From Endozoicomonas sp. SCSIO W0465 (GTDB lineage: Bacteria > Pseudomonadota > Gammaproteobacteria > Pseudomonadales > Endozoicomonadaceae): DNA of 64,000 bases. Location: positions 1,590,001 through 1,654,000 of the forward strand of contig NZ_CP092417.1 of NCBI RefSeq assembly GCF_023716865.1, in the 5' to 3' direction. Numbering within the stretch: the first letter of the stretch is position 1; the number at the start of each line of letters is the position of its first letter. The notes below the pieces were generated by a model. The model did not search any database. It was not told where the DNA came from and saw only the letters and a list, made by a program, of their open reading frames with translations. The position numbers and the translations under genes were made by a program. Shown here piece by piece: positions 35,765 to 45,084 of the stretch.

Positions 35765-36456
35765 TAACGACGACCAGGGATTGATTTGAGGGGTAATTGC
35801 GTCGCCGACTTACGATCAAGACCGTAAAGGGTAATCAAAAGCATCATGGCAAAAACCATCAGTCCTGCAGCAATCCGATGGGCCTCAGCAAACTGCTGTG
35901 ATTCAACGGCATCAAACAAGGCAATAGACAGCACCTGTGTTTCCCCGGGAATATTGCCGCCAATCATAAGAACCACACCAAACTCTCCAATGGTATGGGC
36001 AAAGCCCATACAGGCCGCCAGAATCATGGCCCTTCGGGTGCAGGGAAGTACCACATTGAAAAAACGATCCAGTCGCCCTGCGCCCATCATGGCTGCTGCC
36101 TCAAGAAGGCCTTTATCAAGCTGCTCAAATGCCCGCTGAAGTGGTTGCACAACAAACGGCATTGAGCAGATAACAGAGGCAATCACCAGTCCGGTAAAAC
36201 TGAATGCCAGCGTTGTACCAGTGAGATAAAGCCAAAACTGTCCGACCGAATGATTAGGAGAAAACAGCAGAAGCAGATAAAAGCCAAGGACGGTTGGCGG
36301 CAATACCATTGGCAGGCCCACCAGAGCCTCCAATACAGGTCTCAGCCGACTCTGCATGTTAGCCAGCCCCCACGCCATGGGAATCGCCAGCAACATCAGA
36401 ATAATGGTGGTAATGGTTGCCAGTTTCAGCGTTACCCAGACAGCGGTGAGCAGCAT
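35764..36456 (-). CDS. modB: Molybdate ABC transporter permease ModB
   Basis: The membrane subunit of the molybdate importer: five or six membrane segments and the EAA loop LEAAAMMGAGRLDRFFNVVLP near 120, which contacts ModC. GEFGVVLMIGGNIPGETQ is typical of ModB. It has 230 residues. The stop overlaps the modC start by one base, and it directly follows modA. Confidence 0.96.
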   Translation of the reverse strand: MLLTAVWVTLKLATITTIILMLLAIPMAWGLANMQSRLRPVLEALVGLPMVLPPTVLGFYLLLLFSPNHSVGQFWLYLTGTTLAFSFTGLVIASVICSMPFVVQPLQRAFEQLDKGLLEAAAMMGAGRLDRFFNVVLPCTRRAMILAACMGFAHTIGEFGVVLMIGGNIPGETQVLSIALFDAVESQQFAEAHRIAAGLMVFAMMLLITLYGLDRKSATQLPLKSIPGRR

Positions 36457-37296
36457 TCAGAGTGCTTCCCCTCGATGTTCGGACGTTGCTTTACCGGCCA
36501 TTTTCGGTAATACAGGTATGTAGCCCTGCTTTGCAAGGGTATTCTGAACCGACGGCGATAAAATAAATGCCACCAATGCCTTTGCCGCTTCAGGCTGACT
36601 GGTTCGATTTAATATCACCAGATCCTGCCGAATCGGATCATACAGCGTCGCAGGAATCGGAAAAATATGACCATCGTTGTTTTTATCACCGACCAGCTGC
36701 GCTTTAGCCACCAGTCCAACGGGAACATTCCCACTGGCCACAAATTGCCAGGCCTGCTGAATACTGGCTCCCTGAACCAGACGAGAACGGAATGGTGACC
36801 AGAAGCCCAGCTTTTCCAGAACCTGCTGTGCAGCCAAACCATAGGGTGCCGTTGCTGGATTGGCAATGGCCAGGCGCCCCTGATAAACAGCCAGATCCTC
36901 CAGTGTCATTGGGTTATTTTTCCCATCCTTTCCGGAAAAACCAGGGCTCCACAGAACCAGTTCTCCCAGGGCATAAGGATGCCGACTCCCCTTCAGAACC
37001 AGCCCTTGCTGTTCCAGCCGTTCAGGCCTGAGACTATCTGCTGACAGAAAGACATCAAATGGTGCACCATTGGTGATCTGATTATACAGCACTCCGGTTG
37101 AGGCCGAGGAGATCAACAACCGGTGTCCGGTTTCTGCTGCAAACGCCTTTGCCAGTTTTTCCAGCGACGGTTTAAAGTTTGCAGCAACGGCCACTTTCAG
37201 CTCTGCTGCGTAGACTGATGACTCCAAACAAGCCGCCCCGAGACAAGCTGCCCTGAAAAAAGAGAGTACAACCGCTAAAAATATTTTTCTTAACAT
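36457..37296 (-). CDS. modA: Molybdate-binding periplasmic protein ModA
   Basis: Captures molybdate or tungstate in the periplasm and delivers it to ModBC. A signal peptide covers residues 1-30. The binding-site signature is VAVAANFKPSLEKLAKAF followed by ISSASTGVLYNQI and FDVFLSADS. ANPATAPYGLAAQQVLEKLG follows near 165. The length (279) fits with the long signal. It follows moaE after 34 bases, so transport and cofactor genes share a transcript. Confidence 0.96.
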   Translation of the reverse strand: MLRKIFLAVVLSFFRAACLGAACLESSVYAAELKVAVAANFKPSLEKLAKAFAAETGHRLLISSASTGVLYNQITNGAPFDVFLSADSLRPERLEQQGLVLKGSRHPYALGELVLWSPGFSGKDGKNNPMTLEDLAVYQGRLAIANPATAPYGLAAQQVLEKLGFWSPFRSRLVQGASIQQAWQFVASGNVPVGLVAKAQLVGDKNNDGHIFPIPATLYDPIRQDLVILNRTSQPEAAKALVAFILSPSVQNTLAKQGYIPVLPKMAGKATSEHRGEAL

Positions 37297-37330
37297 GCAA
37301 CAGCCGTTATTTCAGAGTTTACTTTGGAGG

Positions 37331-37774
37331 TCAAAGCCAGCGATCAGCCGCTTCCTGATCAGACCCACGCTCGTCTACCCAGCGATCTCCCTCTGGCGTT
37401 GTTTCTTTCTTCCAGAACGGAGCACGGGTTTTCAGGTAATCCATGATAAACTCACAAGCCGCAAACGCCTCTTTGCGATGGGCGCTGGCGACACCCACAA
37501 AGACGATGCGATCACCAGGATGCAATTGCCCAATGCGGTGGATGATCCGAACAACCTGAAGCTCCCAACGCTGCACGGCCTCATCAATAATTTCCTGCAG
37601 GGCTTTTTCGGTCATCCCCGGATAATGCTCCAGAAAAAGACCACCCACCTCATCTCCAAGGTTCATATCCCGAACCGTGCCAGTGAACGTAACTATGGCA
37701 CCGGATGACGTATTACCTTCCAGGCGTTCATATTCCTGGCCAGGGTTAAAGTCGTCTACTTGAATGGAAATCAA
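37331..37774 (-). CDS. moaE: Molybdopterin synthase catalytic subunit MoaE
   Basis: Transfers sulfur from MoaD thiocarboxylate to cyclic pyranopterin. Motifs: GAIVTFTGTVRDMN near 27, LEHYPGMTEKAL, IHRIGQLHPGD, GVASAHRKEAFAACEFIMDYLKTRAPFWKKE with the active-site Lys residues near 110-125. It has 147 residues. It lies 32 bases after moaD in the same run. Confidence 0.97.
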   Translation of the reverse strand: MISIQVDDFNPGQEYERLEGNTSSGAIVTFTGTVRDMNLGDEVGGLFLEHYPGMTEKALQEIIDEAVQRWELQVVRIIHRIGQLHPGDRIVFVGVASAHRKEAFAACEFIMDYLKTRAPFWKKETTPEGDRWVDERGSDQEAADRWL

Positions 37775-37806
37775 GGCTCTGATCCTGTTTGTGTTTCAAA
37801 TAAAAA

Positions 37807-38058
37807 TCACCCACCAGTGACCGGAGGAAAAAAGGCAACTTCATCACCACAGTGCAATACGACATCCTGACGAGTCATATTCTGATTAATGGCAACCAGT
37901 GTACGGTCACTCATCATCACTTCACGCCAGTCTTCGCCGTTTTCAGCCAACTGACGTTTTAATGCAAACAATGAGGATGCGTACTCCCCTTCTTCCAGGG
38001 TCAGTTGCTCGCAGTCAAGCTTTTCCCGAAAGCTGGCAAAGAACCGCACCTTAATCAT
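37807..38058 (-). CDS. moaD: Molybdopterin synthase sulfur carrier MoaD
   Basis: A small ubiquitin-fold protein of 83 residues. The C-terminal PPVTGG ends in the essential Gly-Gly that is activated as thiocarboxylate. VRFFASFREKL is the usual N-terminus. The start overlaps the moaC stop by four bases. Confidence 0.97.
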   Translation of the reverse strand: MIKVRFFASFREKLDCEQLTLEEGEYASSLFALKRQLAENGEDWREVMMSDRTLVAINQNMTRQDVVLHCGDEVAFFPPVTGG

Positions 38059-38612
38059 GCTGCACCTCCTGATGCACCTCCTGATGCAGCACCTGAAACA
38101 GAAGCCGCTGAACCATGAATATAGTGACCACTTCGACCGCCACTTTTTTCCAGAACCCGAATGCCTTCAATATGCATCTCTTTGTCCACCGCCTTGCACA
38201 TATCATAGATCGTCAGGGCAGCAACCGATGCGGCAGTCAGCGCTTCAATTTCAACACCGGTTTTACCATTCAAGCGACAACAGGTTTCAATTCGGATGCT
38301 TGCTTCTCCGCCTGCTGAAAGCCCGTCTTCAAGGTGAAATTCAACACCGATAAAGTTAAGCATTAACGGATGGCAAAGTGGCACCAGATGGCTACACTGC
38401 TTGGCAGCCTGAATGCCGGCAATTCTCGCCACAGCAAGTACATCGCCTTTTTTAAGGCCATTCTGTTTTACCAGCGCCAGTGTCTCAGGCGACATGTAAA
38501 TATAACCTTCGGCCCTGGCTTCACGACGCGTGATATCTTTTTCACCAACATCTACCATGCTGGCCTTGCCATCACGATCAATATGGCTAAGGGCAATATT
38601 GGTAAAAGACAT
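38055..38612 (-). CDS. moaC: Cyclic pyranopterin monophosphate synthase MoaC
   Basis: Converts the MoaA product to cyclic pyranopterin. Motifs: MVDVGEKDITRREARAEG, QCSHLVPLCHPL near 75, GKTGVEIEALTAASVAALTIYDMCKA near 110 and VLEKSGGRSGHY near 155. The usual protein ends about here. This one has an extra tail of some 20 residues (SAASVSGAASGGASGGAA) encoded by a short tandem repeat of GCACCTCCTGAT. The tail is likely neutral. Confidence 0.97.
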   Translation of the reverse strand: MSFTNIALSHIDRDGKASMVDVGEKDITRREARAEGYIYMSPETLALVKQNGLKKGDVLAVARIAGIQAAKQCSHLVPLCHPLMLNFIGVEFHLEDGLSAGGEASIRIETCCRLNGKTGVEIEALTAASVAALTIYDMCKAVDKEMHIEGIRVLEKSGGRSGHYIHGSAASVSGAASGGASGGAA

Positions 38613-38614
38613 GA

Positions 38615-39151
38615 TTACCCTGCCTTTTTCAATTGCTCAACAAAATTACATGGCCGGTGCTGGCTATTCAACTGATCACTGATAATGCCTTCCCAGGCGG
38701 TTTTGCAGGCATTATTGGAGCCAGGCATAACAAAAATAACCGTTCCGTTGGCCATGCCCGCCACAGTACGCGACTGAATGGTAGAGGTTTTGATCTGCTC
38801 ATAGGAAAGCTGACGGAACAGCTCAGCATAGCCATCGATCTGCTTGTCAAAAATGGGCAGCAGGGCTTCGGGTGTACTGTCTCTGCCAGAGAATCCGGTA
38901 CCGCCGGTGACCAATATTGCCTGCACGCTGTTCGGTGAACCGGCATCAGTGGCAATCCAGCGGGACACCACTTCCCGGATCTTATAGATATCGTCTTTGA
39001 CTATGGCCTTGTCAGCCAGGTTGTGGCCAGCGGCAGTCAGGCTCTCAACCAGCAAGTGACCGGATGTATCGTTTTCTTCGGTGCGAGTATCGGACACCGT
39101 TAGCACAGCAATATTGACAGGAATAAACTCATCAAACTGATTATGAGCCAT
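38615..39151 (-). CDS. moaB: Molybdenum cofactor biosynthesis protein MoaB
   Basis: A MogA/MoaB-type protein that adenylylates molybdopterin before metal insertion. VNIAVLTVSDTRTEENDTSG is the family start. LVTGGTGFSGRDSTPEALLPI near 85 carries the active-site Asp, and VFVMPGSNNACKTAWEGII follows near 145. It has 178 residues. It lies 2 bases before moaC. In an organism without mogA it would supply that activity. Confidence 0.95.
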   Translation of the reverse strand: MAHNQFDEFIPVNIAVLTVSDTRTEENDTSGHLLVESLTAAGHNLADKAIVKDDIYKIREVVSRWIATDAGSPNSVQAILVTGGTGFSGRDSTPEALLPIFDKQIDGYAELFRQLSYEQIKTSTIQSRTVAGMANGTVIFVMPGSNNACKTAWEGIISDQLNSQHRPCNFVEQLKKAG

Positions 39152-39227
39152 GGATATTTTTGCTCCAGTCTATTTTAAACGATTCGGCGGGGTGTTCATG
39201 ACCAGCGTCCATTATGTGGACGGCGGG

Positions 39228-39806
39228 CTATTTCTGAACCACCTCCTTATTGACCAGATCACACCAGTCTCCTGGCGTATTGGCATTTACAAAAAGATCT
39301 GCCATAGCTAACGGCAGCGGTATGGTCTGCCCACCTGACCGTTGATACAGGCGCCAGAGGGCATAGTCTCCCGGATTGTCACTCGCTATAGAGGTATCCA
39401 CGGCTTGCCGTAATTCAGTGGTTACCGGCAAAACCACCGGCAGATTAAAGCCTTCGAAACAGCATACCCGCTGTTGATCGCCAAGTATTCGGATCGCATC
39501 CGCAGGAATCAGTGGCATATCCACAGGAATCACCAGCAGACGATCGCCGTTGTGCAGTCGCTTTAAAGCAGAATGAATGCCACTGACAGGGCCTCTTCCG
39601 GGCACAACATCTTCAATAACAGAATCATTAATGGAAAAACCGGATCCACTGATCAGAACCTGATCAATCCCGGCCTGAGTCAGCAGAGAAGCCATATGCT
39701 GGTAAAGCGGTTTGCCAAACCAGCTCATTCGTGACTTGTCCTGTCCCATTCGGGAGGAACGACCTCCAGCGAGAACCAGACCGTAAAGGGTGCCGTGAGC
39801 CGTCAT
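39228..39806 (-). CDS. mobA: Molybdenum cofactor guanylyltransferase MobA
   Basis: Adds GMP to Mo-molybdopterin to form the guanine dinucleotide cofactor used by the DMSO-reductase family. The nucleotide-binding signature LAGGRSSRMGQDKS is at residues 12-25. VIPVDMPLIPADAIR is near 95, and DNPGDYALWRL near 145 belongs to the C-terminal part. It has 192 residues. First gene of the mobA-moaBCDE-modABC run, 76 bases before moaB. Confidence 0.96.
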   Translation of the reverse strand: MTAHGTLYGLVLAGGRSSRMGQDKSRMSWFGKPLYQHMASLLTQAGIDQVLISGSGFSINDSVIEDVVPGRGPVSGIHSALKRLHNGDRLLVIPVDMPLIPADAIRILGDQQRVCCFEGFNLPVVLPVTTELRQAVDTSIASDNPGDYALWRLYQRSGGQTIPLPLAMADLFVNANTPGDWCDLVNKEVVQK

Positions 39807-39941
39807 TCGATCGCAGACTCTTTCTTTCTGTATGCAAATTCACGCCGGTAGTTTAAGGTTTTCCGCCCCTCTGACAAGCCCTGAGATCAATTATCATGCA
39901 GAAAAGCATTCAGCAGTCATCTGAAACATTCACAAACTGCC

Positions 39942-40397
39942 TTATTTCACCCGGATGATATAATCAAACCAGTCCGAAGGGTTCGGAACCTCCTCTTCCG
40001 AAGCAATGTCCTTGTCCTTGATTGAGTAACCGGATGCGTGGACAGATTCCGGGTTCCCGGTATTCAGAGGATGCCATTCCGGTAGATCATGTCCATGATA
40101 GAGCAGGTTATAAGCGCAGCTGTCCGGCAACCAAGACAAATGCTCATGGAGCGTTTTCGGGGTGAATTTGATGCAGTCATCCACATACTTACGACGGTGT
40201 TTATAATGCCTGCAACGGCAGGTCTCCAGGTCCAGCAGCCGACAAGCTAACGCTGTGGTGTGAATTTCATCGGTATCGGCATCAATTATCTTATTGAGGC
40301 AGCAGCGACCACAGCCATCACAGAGCGACTCCCACTCTTCAGGCGTCATCTCGGTTAACGATTTTACCTGCCAGAACGCAGGTTTCTGCTCACTCAT
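39942..40397 (-). CDS. YcgN/UPF0260-family cysteine-cluster protein
   Basis: A 151-residue protein of the UPF0260 family (E. coli YcgN). Its cysteines, in CDGCGRCCLNKI near 28 and in CRLLDLETCRCRHY near 52, probably bind zinc or an iron-sulfur cluster. The C-terminal HPLNTG and WFDYIIRVK are family features. ATG 40397 has CAGGTG at a good distance. The function is unknown. It is upstream of and on the same strand as mobA, but 135 bases away. Confidence 0.9.
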   Translation of the reverse strand: MSEQKPAFWQVKSLTEMTPEEWESLCDGCGRCCLNKIIDADTDEIHTTALACRLLDLETCRCRHYKHRRKYVDDCIKFTPKTLHEHLSWLPDSCAYNLLYHGHDLPEWHPLNTGNPESVHASGYSIKDKDIASEEEVPNPSDWFDYIIRVK

Positions 40398-40500
40398 CAA
40401 ACACCTGAATATGGTATATCATTGGATTTACGTCAGGATACTATCACTTCAAAAGATGACAATACGCGATAGTCATATGCTCCCTGCACATCAATATCTG

Positions 40501-42108
40501 GTAACTGTTCAGCACCCCCACATAAATCTGGAATTTTCTGATTTTTATACCATCCTCTTAAGCACCATTTTTCCACAATATTCGCCAGCATGATTCCAGA
40601 ACTACCCGCAACTATGTCGGCTGAGATTCTCTTGAAAGAGAATGCAGAGCTGCGGATGAGAGTTGCCTGTCTGGAAGAGCGATGTCGAGAATTGGAAGAA
40701 AAGGTTGGCAAGAACACTCAAAACAGCAGCAAGCCGCCATCGTCTGATGGTTATCAAAAACCTTGTAAAAACAGTAATTCTCCAGATCATTCTGACGACC
40801 TTTCCGCAGATAAAGGTACCGATCCATCGGATGAAAAACCCAATCCTAAAAGTCTGAGACAGTCTTCTGGTAATAAAGCCGGTGGAAAGAAAGGGCATCA
40901 GGGCACTTGTCTTAAACAGGTCGATATCCCTGACTATATTGAGTACCTTCCGGTTAAAGAATGCAATAAATGTCAGGCGTCTCTTCTTGATAGTGAGCCG
41001 GTCAAATATATTGAACGACAGGTGTTTGAACCAGGGAGACCGGGTGAATTTGAAGTAACGGCCCATAGAGCTGAAGTAAAAATCTGCACTTGTGGTTGTC
41101 GGAATCAGGCTGAATTCCCGGAAGGTGTTACCGCTGCCGCACAATATGGCTCAGCCACACAGGCTATGGCCGTCTATCTTAACCAATACCATTTCCTGCC
41201 TTTTAAGCGCGTGTCAGAGTATTTTAATACTCTCTATAAAATGAGTGTAAGTGCAGGCACTGTCGCCAATTTTGTGGCCAGAACCTATGAAAATCTGGCT
41301 TCTACTGAAGAGGTTATTCGTGACGCCTTGCGGGAATCGTCTGTTGCCGGAGCCGATGAAACGGGTATGCGGGCCGAGGGCTCTTTGCACTGGCTACACG
41401 TTATGCGGGATGAACAATGGACGCTCTACTACTTGTCTGAAAAGCGAGGTCGTGAGGCCATGGACACGATGGGCATACTGCTAACATTTGCAGGCGTTCT
41501 GGTTCATGATCATTGGAAATCCTATTTTGCATATGCGGCAACTCACGTACTTTGCAATGCCCATCACCTGAGGGAGCTTTTGGGTGTTGTTGATAGGGAC
41601 AGCAATCAACTGGCGTTGCGATTGATGAAGCTACTGAGGCTTTCCTGGCATTACTGCAAGGGCTTTAAGACCATAGGTATGCTACAGATGCCAAGTGTTG
41701 TCTGTGAACGAATCGAGAAGATTTATGACCGGTTGCTTCAGCGGGCTCTAATGAAAGAAGTCGTCTATATGGAGAAGCAACGAGAGGAGCTTAAGCGCAA
41801 GAAAGTCAAGAATACTAAAGCTTACAATCTCTTCAAACGACTCACTGAGTTCAAGGCTGAGACACTGCGCTTCATGTCAGATTTTACCATTCCCTTCGAT
41901 AACAATGGCAGTGAGCGGGATGTTCGAATGGCCAAGTTAAAGCAGAAAATCTCAGGCTGCTTCAGGAGTGCAGACGGTGGTTCTATGTTTGCACGGATTC
42001 GCAGCTATTTGTCGTCTGCCAGAAAACAGGGAATGGACATATATCAATCACTTCATAGAGCTGTTCGGAATTACTGTAATATGCCTTTGCTCAGTGCTGA
42101 ATAGTTAC
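40501..42108 (+). mobile_element. IS66-family insertion sequence, complete copy 2, with target duplication
   Basis: The 1608-bp element has ends GTAACTGTTCAGCAC and the reverse complement of GTAACTATTCAGCAC. AATATCTG stands on both sides (40493-40500 and 42109-42116), the 8-bp target duplication expected of IS66. This is a recent, undisturbed insertion between the YcgN-like gene and uvrA. It breaks no visible gene. Confidence 0.96.
40590..42104 (+). CDS. IS66 family transposase
   Basis: A 504-residue transposase nearly identical to the one at 787-2301, with the same NSSKPPSSD, zinc-binding, DDE and NGSERDVRMAK motifs. The frame is intact and the element has fresh target duplications. This copy is the most likely active source. 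Confidence 0.97.
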   Translation: MIPELPATMSAEILLKENAELRMRVACLEERCRELEEKVGKNTQNSSKPPSSDGYQKPCKNSNSPDHSDDLSADKGTDPSDEKPNPKSLRQSSGNKAGGKKGHQGTCLKQVDIPDYIEYLPVKECNKCQASLLDSEPVKYIERQVFEPGRPGEFEVTAHRAEVKICTCGCRNQAEFPEGVTAAAQYGSATQAMAVYLNQYHFLPFKRVSEYFNTLYKMSVSAGTVANFVARTYENLASTEEVIRDALRESSVAGADETGMRAEGSLHWLHVMRDEQWTLYYLSEKRGREAMDTMGILLTFAGVLVHDHWKSYFAYAATHVLCNAHHLRELLGVVDRDSNQLALRLMKLLRLSWHYCKGFKTIGMLQMPSVVCERIEKIYDRLLQRALMKEVVYMEKQREELKRKKVKNTKAYNLFKRLTEFKAETLRFMSDFTIPFDNNGSERDVRMAKLKQKISGCFRSADGGSMFARIRSYLSSARKQGMDIYQSLHRAVRNYCNMPLLSAE

Positions 42109-42184
42109 AATATCTGAACCAATAGCAGAATCAATTGGTACAGATGGGACTTGTTCCCTGATCCTGTTGTGATATTGCAGAGTG

Positions 42185-45046
42185 TCATGCAAGCATTGGT
42201 TTCAGGAAGCGGCCAGTATGAGACCCGGGCACAGCCGATACGGCTTCCGGTGTGCCAGCAGCAATAATCTGGCCTCCGCCATCGCCCCCTTCAGGGCCCA
42301 GGTCAATGATCCAGTCGGCCGTTTTAATGACATCAAGGTTGTGTTCAATGACGACAACACTGTTACCGTGATCTCGCAGACGATGAAGGACGGAGAGTAG
42401 CTGTTCAATGTCGTGAAAATGCAGCCCTGTGGTTGGCTCGTCCAGAATATAGAGTGTTTTACCGGTATCCCGTTTAGACAGCTCCTTAGCCAGTTTCACC
42501 CGCTGTGCTTCACCTCCGGACAAGGTCGTCGCGTTCTGCCCAAGATGAATATAGGACAGTCCGACATCCATCAGGGTTTGCAGCTTACGCCGGACCGCTG
42601 GTATTGGGTCGAAGTATTGCAGGGCTTCTTCTACCGTCATTTCCAGTACTTCGTGAATGCTCTTACCTTTATATTTTACTTCCAGGGTTTCACGGTTATA
42701 ACGTTTGCCCTTACAGACATCACAGGCCACATAGATATCGGGCAGAAAGTGCATCTCTACCTTGATAACACCGTCGCCCTGACAGGCTTCGCACCGCCCG
42801 CCTTTTACATTAAAACTGAAACGGCCAGGCTTATATCCTCGTGAGCGGGCTTCCTGAGTGCCGGCAAATAGCTCACGAATGGCAGTAAAAATCCCGGTAT
42901 AGGTGGCCGGGTTCGAGCGCGGCGTCCTGCCGATGGGGCTCTGGTCAATATCAATGCACTTATCAAAGTGATTGATGCCGGTCAGCTTTTTATAGGGGGC
43001 AGCGGTTAACGTTGTTGCCTTATTAAGCGCTGTGGCCGCCAGCGGATACAGCGTTCCATTGATTAATGTGGACTTGCCAGAGCCGGACACCCCGGTAATA
43101 CAGGTCATCAGGCCAACCGGGATTTCCAGCGTAACATTTTTCAGATTGTTGCCAGTGCAACCGCTGAGCTTGAGCGTTTTCTTGGCGTCTATCGGGGTTC
43201 TCTTTGGTGGTATCTCAATCTTGCGAATACCGCAGAGGTACTGGCCTGTTAAAGACGCTGGAGTGTCCATTACCTGCTCAGGTGTGCCCTGTGCGACGAT
43301 GGCTCCACCATGAACACCTGCACCGGGACCAATGTCAATGACATGGTCAGCGCAGCGAATGGCATCTTCATCGTGCTCTACGACAATGACTGTATTACCC
43401 AGATCCCTCAAACGGGTCAGCGTGTTCAGAAGACGTTCATTATCACGCTGATGTAATCCGATACTGGGTTCGTCAAGAATGTACATTACCCCGACAAGAC
43501 CTGCACCGATCTGGCTGGCCAGTCGTATTCTCTGGGCCTCTCCACCGGAGAGGGTATCTGCACTTCGATCCAGCGTCAGATAGTTCAGGCCAACATTGAC
43601 CAGAAAACTGAGGCGCTCACAGATCTCTTTAAGCACTTTCCTGGCAATCTCTCCACGGCGCCCCGGCAGGTCAAGGTCTTGAAAATAGGTCAGGGCCTTT
43701 TCAACGGGCAATTTAACCAGCTCCGGAAGGCTTTCATCCTGAATGAATACATTCCGTGCCTCTTTCCGTAAACGAGTACCTTTACAGGATGGGCAGGGCT
43801 GGGTACTCAGGTATTTGGTCAACTCTTCCCGGACGGATTGCGAGTCAGTGTCCCTGAAGCGTCGTTCAAAGTTGGGAATAATGCCTTCGAAAATATGCCG
43901 CTTTTTATAGACATCACCCCGGTCATTCACGTAGCTGAAATTGACCTCTTCATCACCGGAACCGTGCAGAATAATGTTTTGTTGTTCCGGGCTTAAATCG
44001 TCAAAGGGGGTATCAATACTGAAGTCATAGTGAGCGGCCAGTGATTTCAGCAAATGAAAGTAATATACACTGCGGCGGTCCCAGCCACGGATGGCGCCTT
44101 CTGCAAGCGTCAATTCAGGGTGCTGTACAATACGGTCCTGATCAAAGAACTGCTTAACTCCAAGTCCATCGCAAGTCGGGCAGGCGCCAGCAGGATTGTT
44201 AAAGGAAAACAGTCTCGGTTCCAGCTCATTGAGGCTATAGCCGCACTCAGGACAGGCAAACCGTGAAGAGAAGACAATGTCGTCTTTTTTCTGTGTTGGT
44301 TTTTCTGTTGAATTCTCTGCTGAAGAGCCATCATCCATGTAGCTGACCGTAGCAAGACCATCGGTAAGCTCCAGGGCGGTTTCAAAGGACTCGGAGAGGC
44401 GAAGCTGTAAATCATCACGCACCTTAAAGCGGTCTATGACCACCTCAATGGTGTGCTTCTTCTTTTTATCCAGTTTTGGTGGTGTATCAAGATCAGTGAC
44501 AATCCCGTTGATTCTGGCACGAATAAAACCGTTGCTTCTCAGTTCGTTGAATACATGGAGGTGCTCACCTTTTCGCCCTCTGACCACTGGGGCCAGAAGC
44601 ATCAGTTTCGTACCTTCTGGCAGTGCCAGAATCTGGTCCACCATCTGACTGACGGTTTGCGCTTCCAGAGGCAAGTGGTGTACCGGGCAGCGTGGAATGC
44701 CGACGCGGGCAAACAGTAACCGGAGATAATCGTAGATTTCCGTGATAGTACCGACAGTAGAGCGCGGGTTATGACTGGTGGATTTTTGCTCAATGGATAT
44801 CGCCGGCGAGAGGCCTTCGATATGGTCTACATCGGGCTTTTCCATCATGGAAAGAAACTGGCGGGCATAGGCTGACAGTGACTCAACATAGCGTCGCTGA
44901 CCCTCTGCATACAGTGTGTCGAAGGCCAGAGATGACTTACCGGAGCCGGATAGGCCGGTGATCACTATCAGGCTGTCACGGGGCACCTCAAGGTTGATGT
45001 TCTTCAGATTGTGTGTACGGGCGCCCTGTACGGTAATCTTTTCCAC
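42185..45046 (-). CDS. uvrA: Excinuclease ABC subunit UvrA
   Basis: The damage-recognition ATPase of nucleotide excision repair. It has 953 residues, against 940 in E. coli; the surplus includes an acidic insert near 245-260 (SAENSTEKPTQKKDD). Two ABC modules are seen: Walker A GLSGSGKSSLAFDT near 32 and GVSGSGKSTLINGT near 650, with signatures LSGGEAQRIRLASQIG and LSGGEAQRVKLAKELS. Zinc fingers are CPECGYSL...CPTCDG and CEACQGDG...CDVCKG. The start is GTG, with GGAG upstream. I see no LexA box in the short upstream gap. Confidence 0.97.
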   Translation of the reverse strand: MEKITVQGARTHNLKNINLEVPRDSLIVITGLSGSGKSSLAFDTLYAEGQRRYVESLSAYARQFLSMMEKPDVDHIEGLSPAISIEQKSTSHNPRSTVGTITEIYDYLRLLFARVGIPRCPVHHLPLEAQTVSQMVDQILALPEGTKLMLLAPVVRGRKGEHLHVFNELRSNGFIRARINGIVTDLDTPPKLDKKKKHTIEVVIDRFKVRDDLQLRLSESFETALELTDGLATVSYMDDGSSAENSTEKPTQKKDDIVFSSRFACPECGYSLNELEPRLFSFNNPAGACPTCDGLGVKQFFDQDRIVQHPELTLAEGAIRGWDRRSVYYFHLLKSLAAHYDFSIDTPFDDLSPEQQNIILHGSGDEEVNFSYVNDRGDVYKKRHIFEGIIPNFERRFRDTDSQSVREELTKYLSTQPCPSCKGTRLRKEARNVFIQDESLPELVKLPVEKALTYFQDLDLPGRRGEIARKVLKEICERLSFLVNVGLNYLTLDRSADTLSGGEAQRIRLASQIGAGLVGVMYILDEPSIGLHQRDNERLLNTLTRLRDLGNTVIVVEHDEDAIRCADHVIDIGPGAGVHGGAIVAQGTPEQVMDTPASLTGQYLCGIRKIEIPPKRTPIDAKKTLKLSGCTGNNLKNVTLEIPVGLMTCITGVSGSGKSTLINGTLYPLAATALNKATTLTAAPYKKLTGINHFDKCIDIDQSPIGRTPRSNPATYTGIFTAIRELFAGTQEARSRGYKPGRFSFNVKGGRCEACQGDGVIKVEMHFLPDIYVACDVCKGKRYNRETLEVKYKGKSIHEVLEMTVEEALQYFDPIPAVRRKLQTLMDVGLSYIHLGQNATTLSGGEAQRVKLAKELSKRDTGKTLYILDEPTTGLHFHDIEQLLSVLHRLRDHGNSVVVIEHNLDVIKTADWIIDLGPEGGDGGGQIIAAGTPEAVSAVPGSHTGRFLKPMLA

Positions 45047-45084
45047 AGCCTTTTCTCCGTGCCAGTTTGGAAACGAACGGAGTA

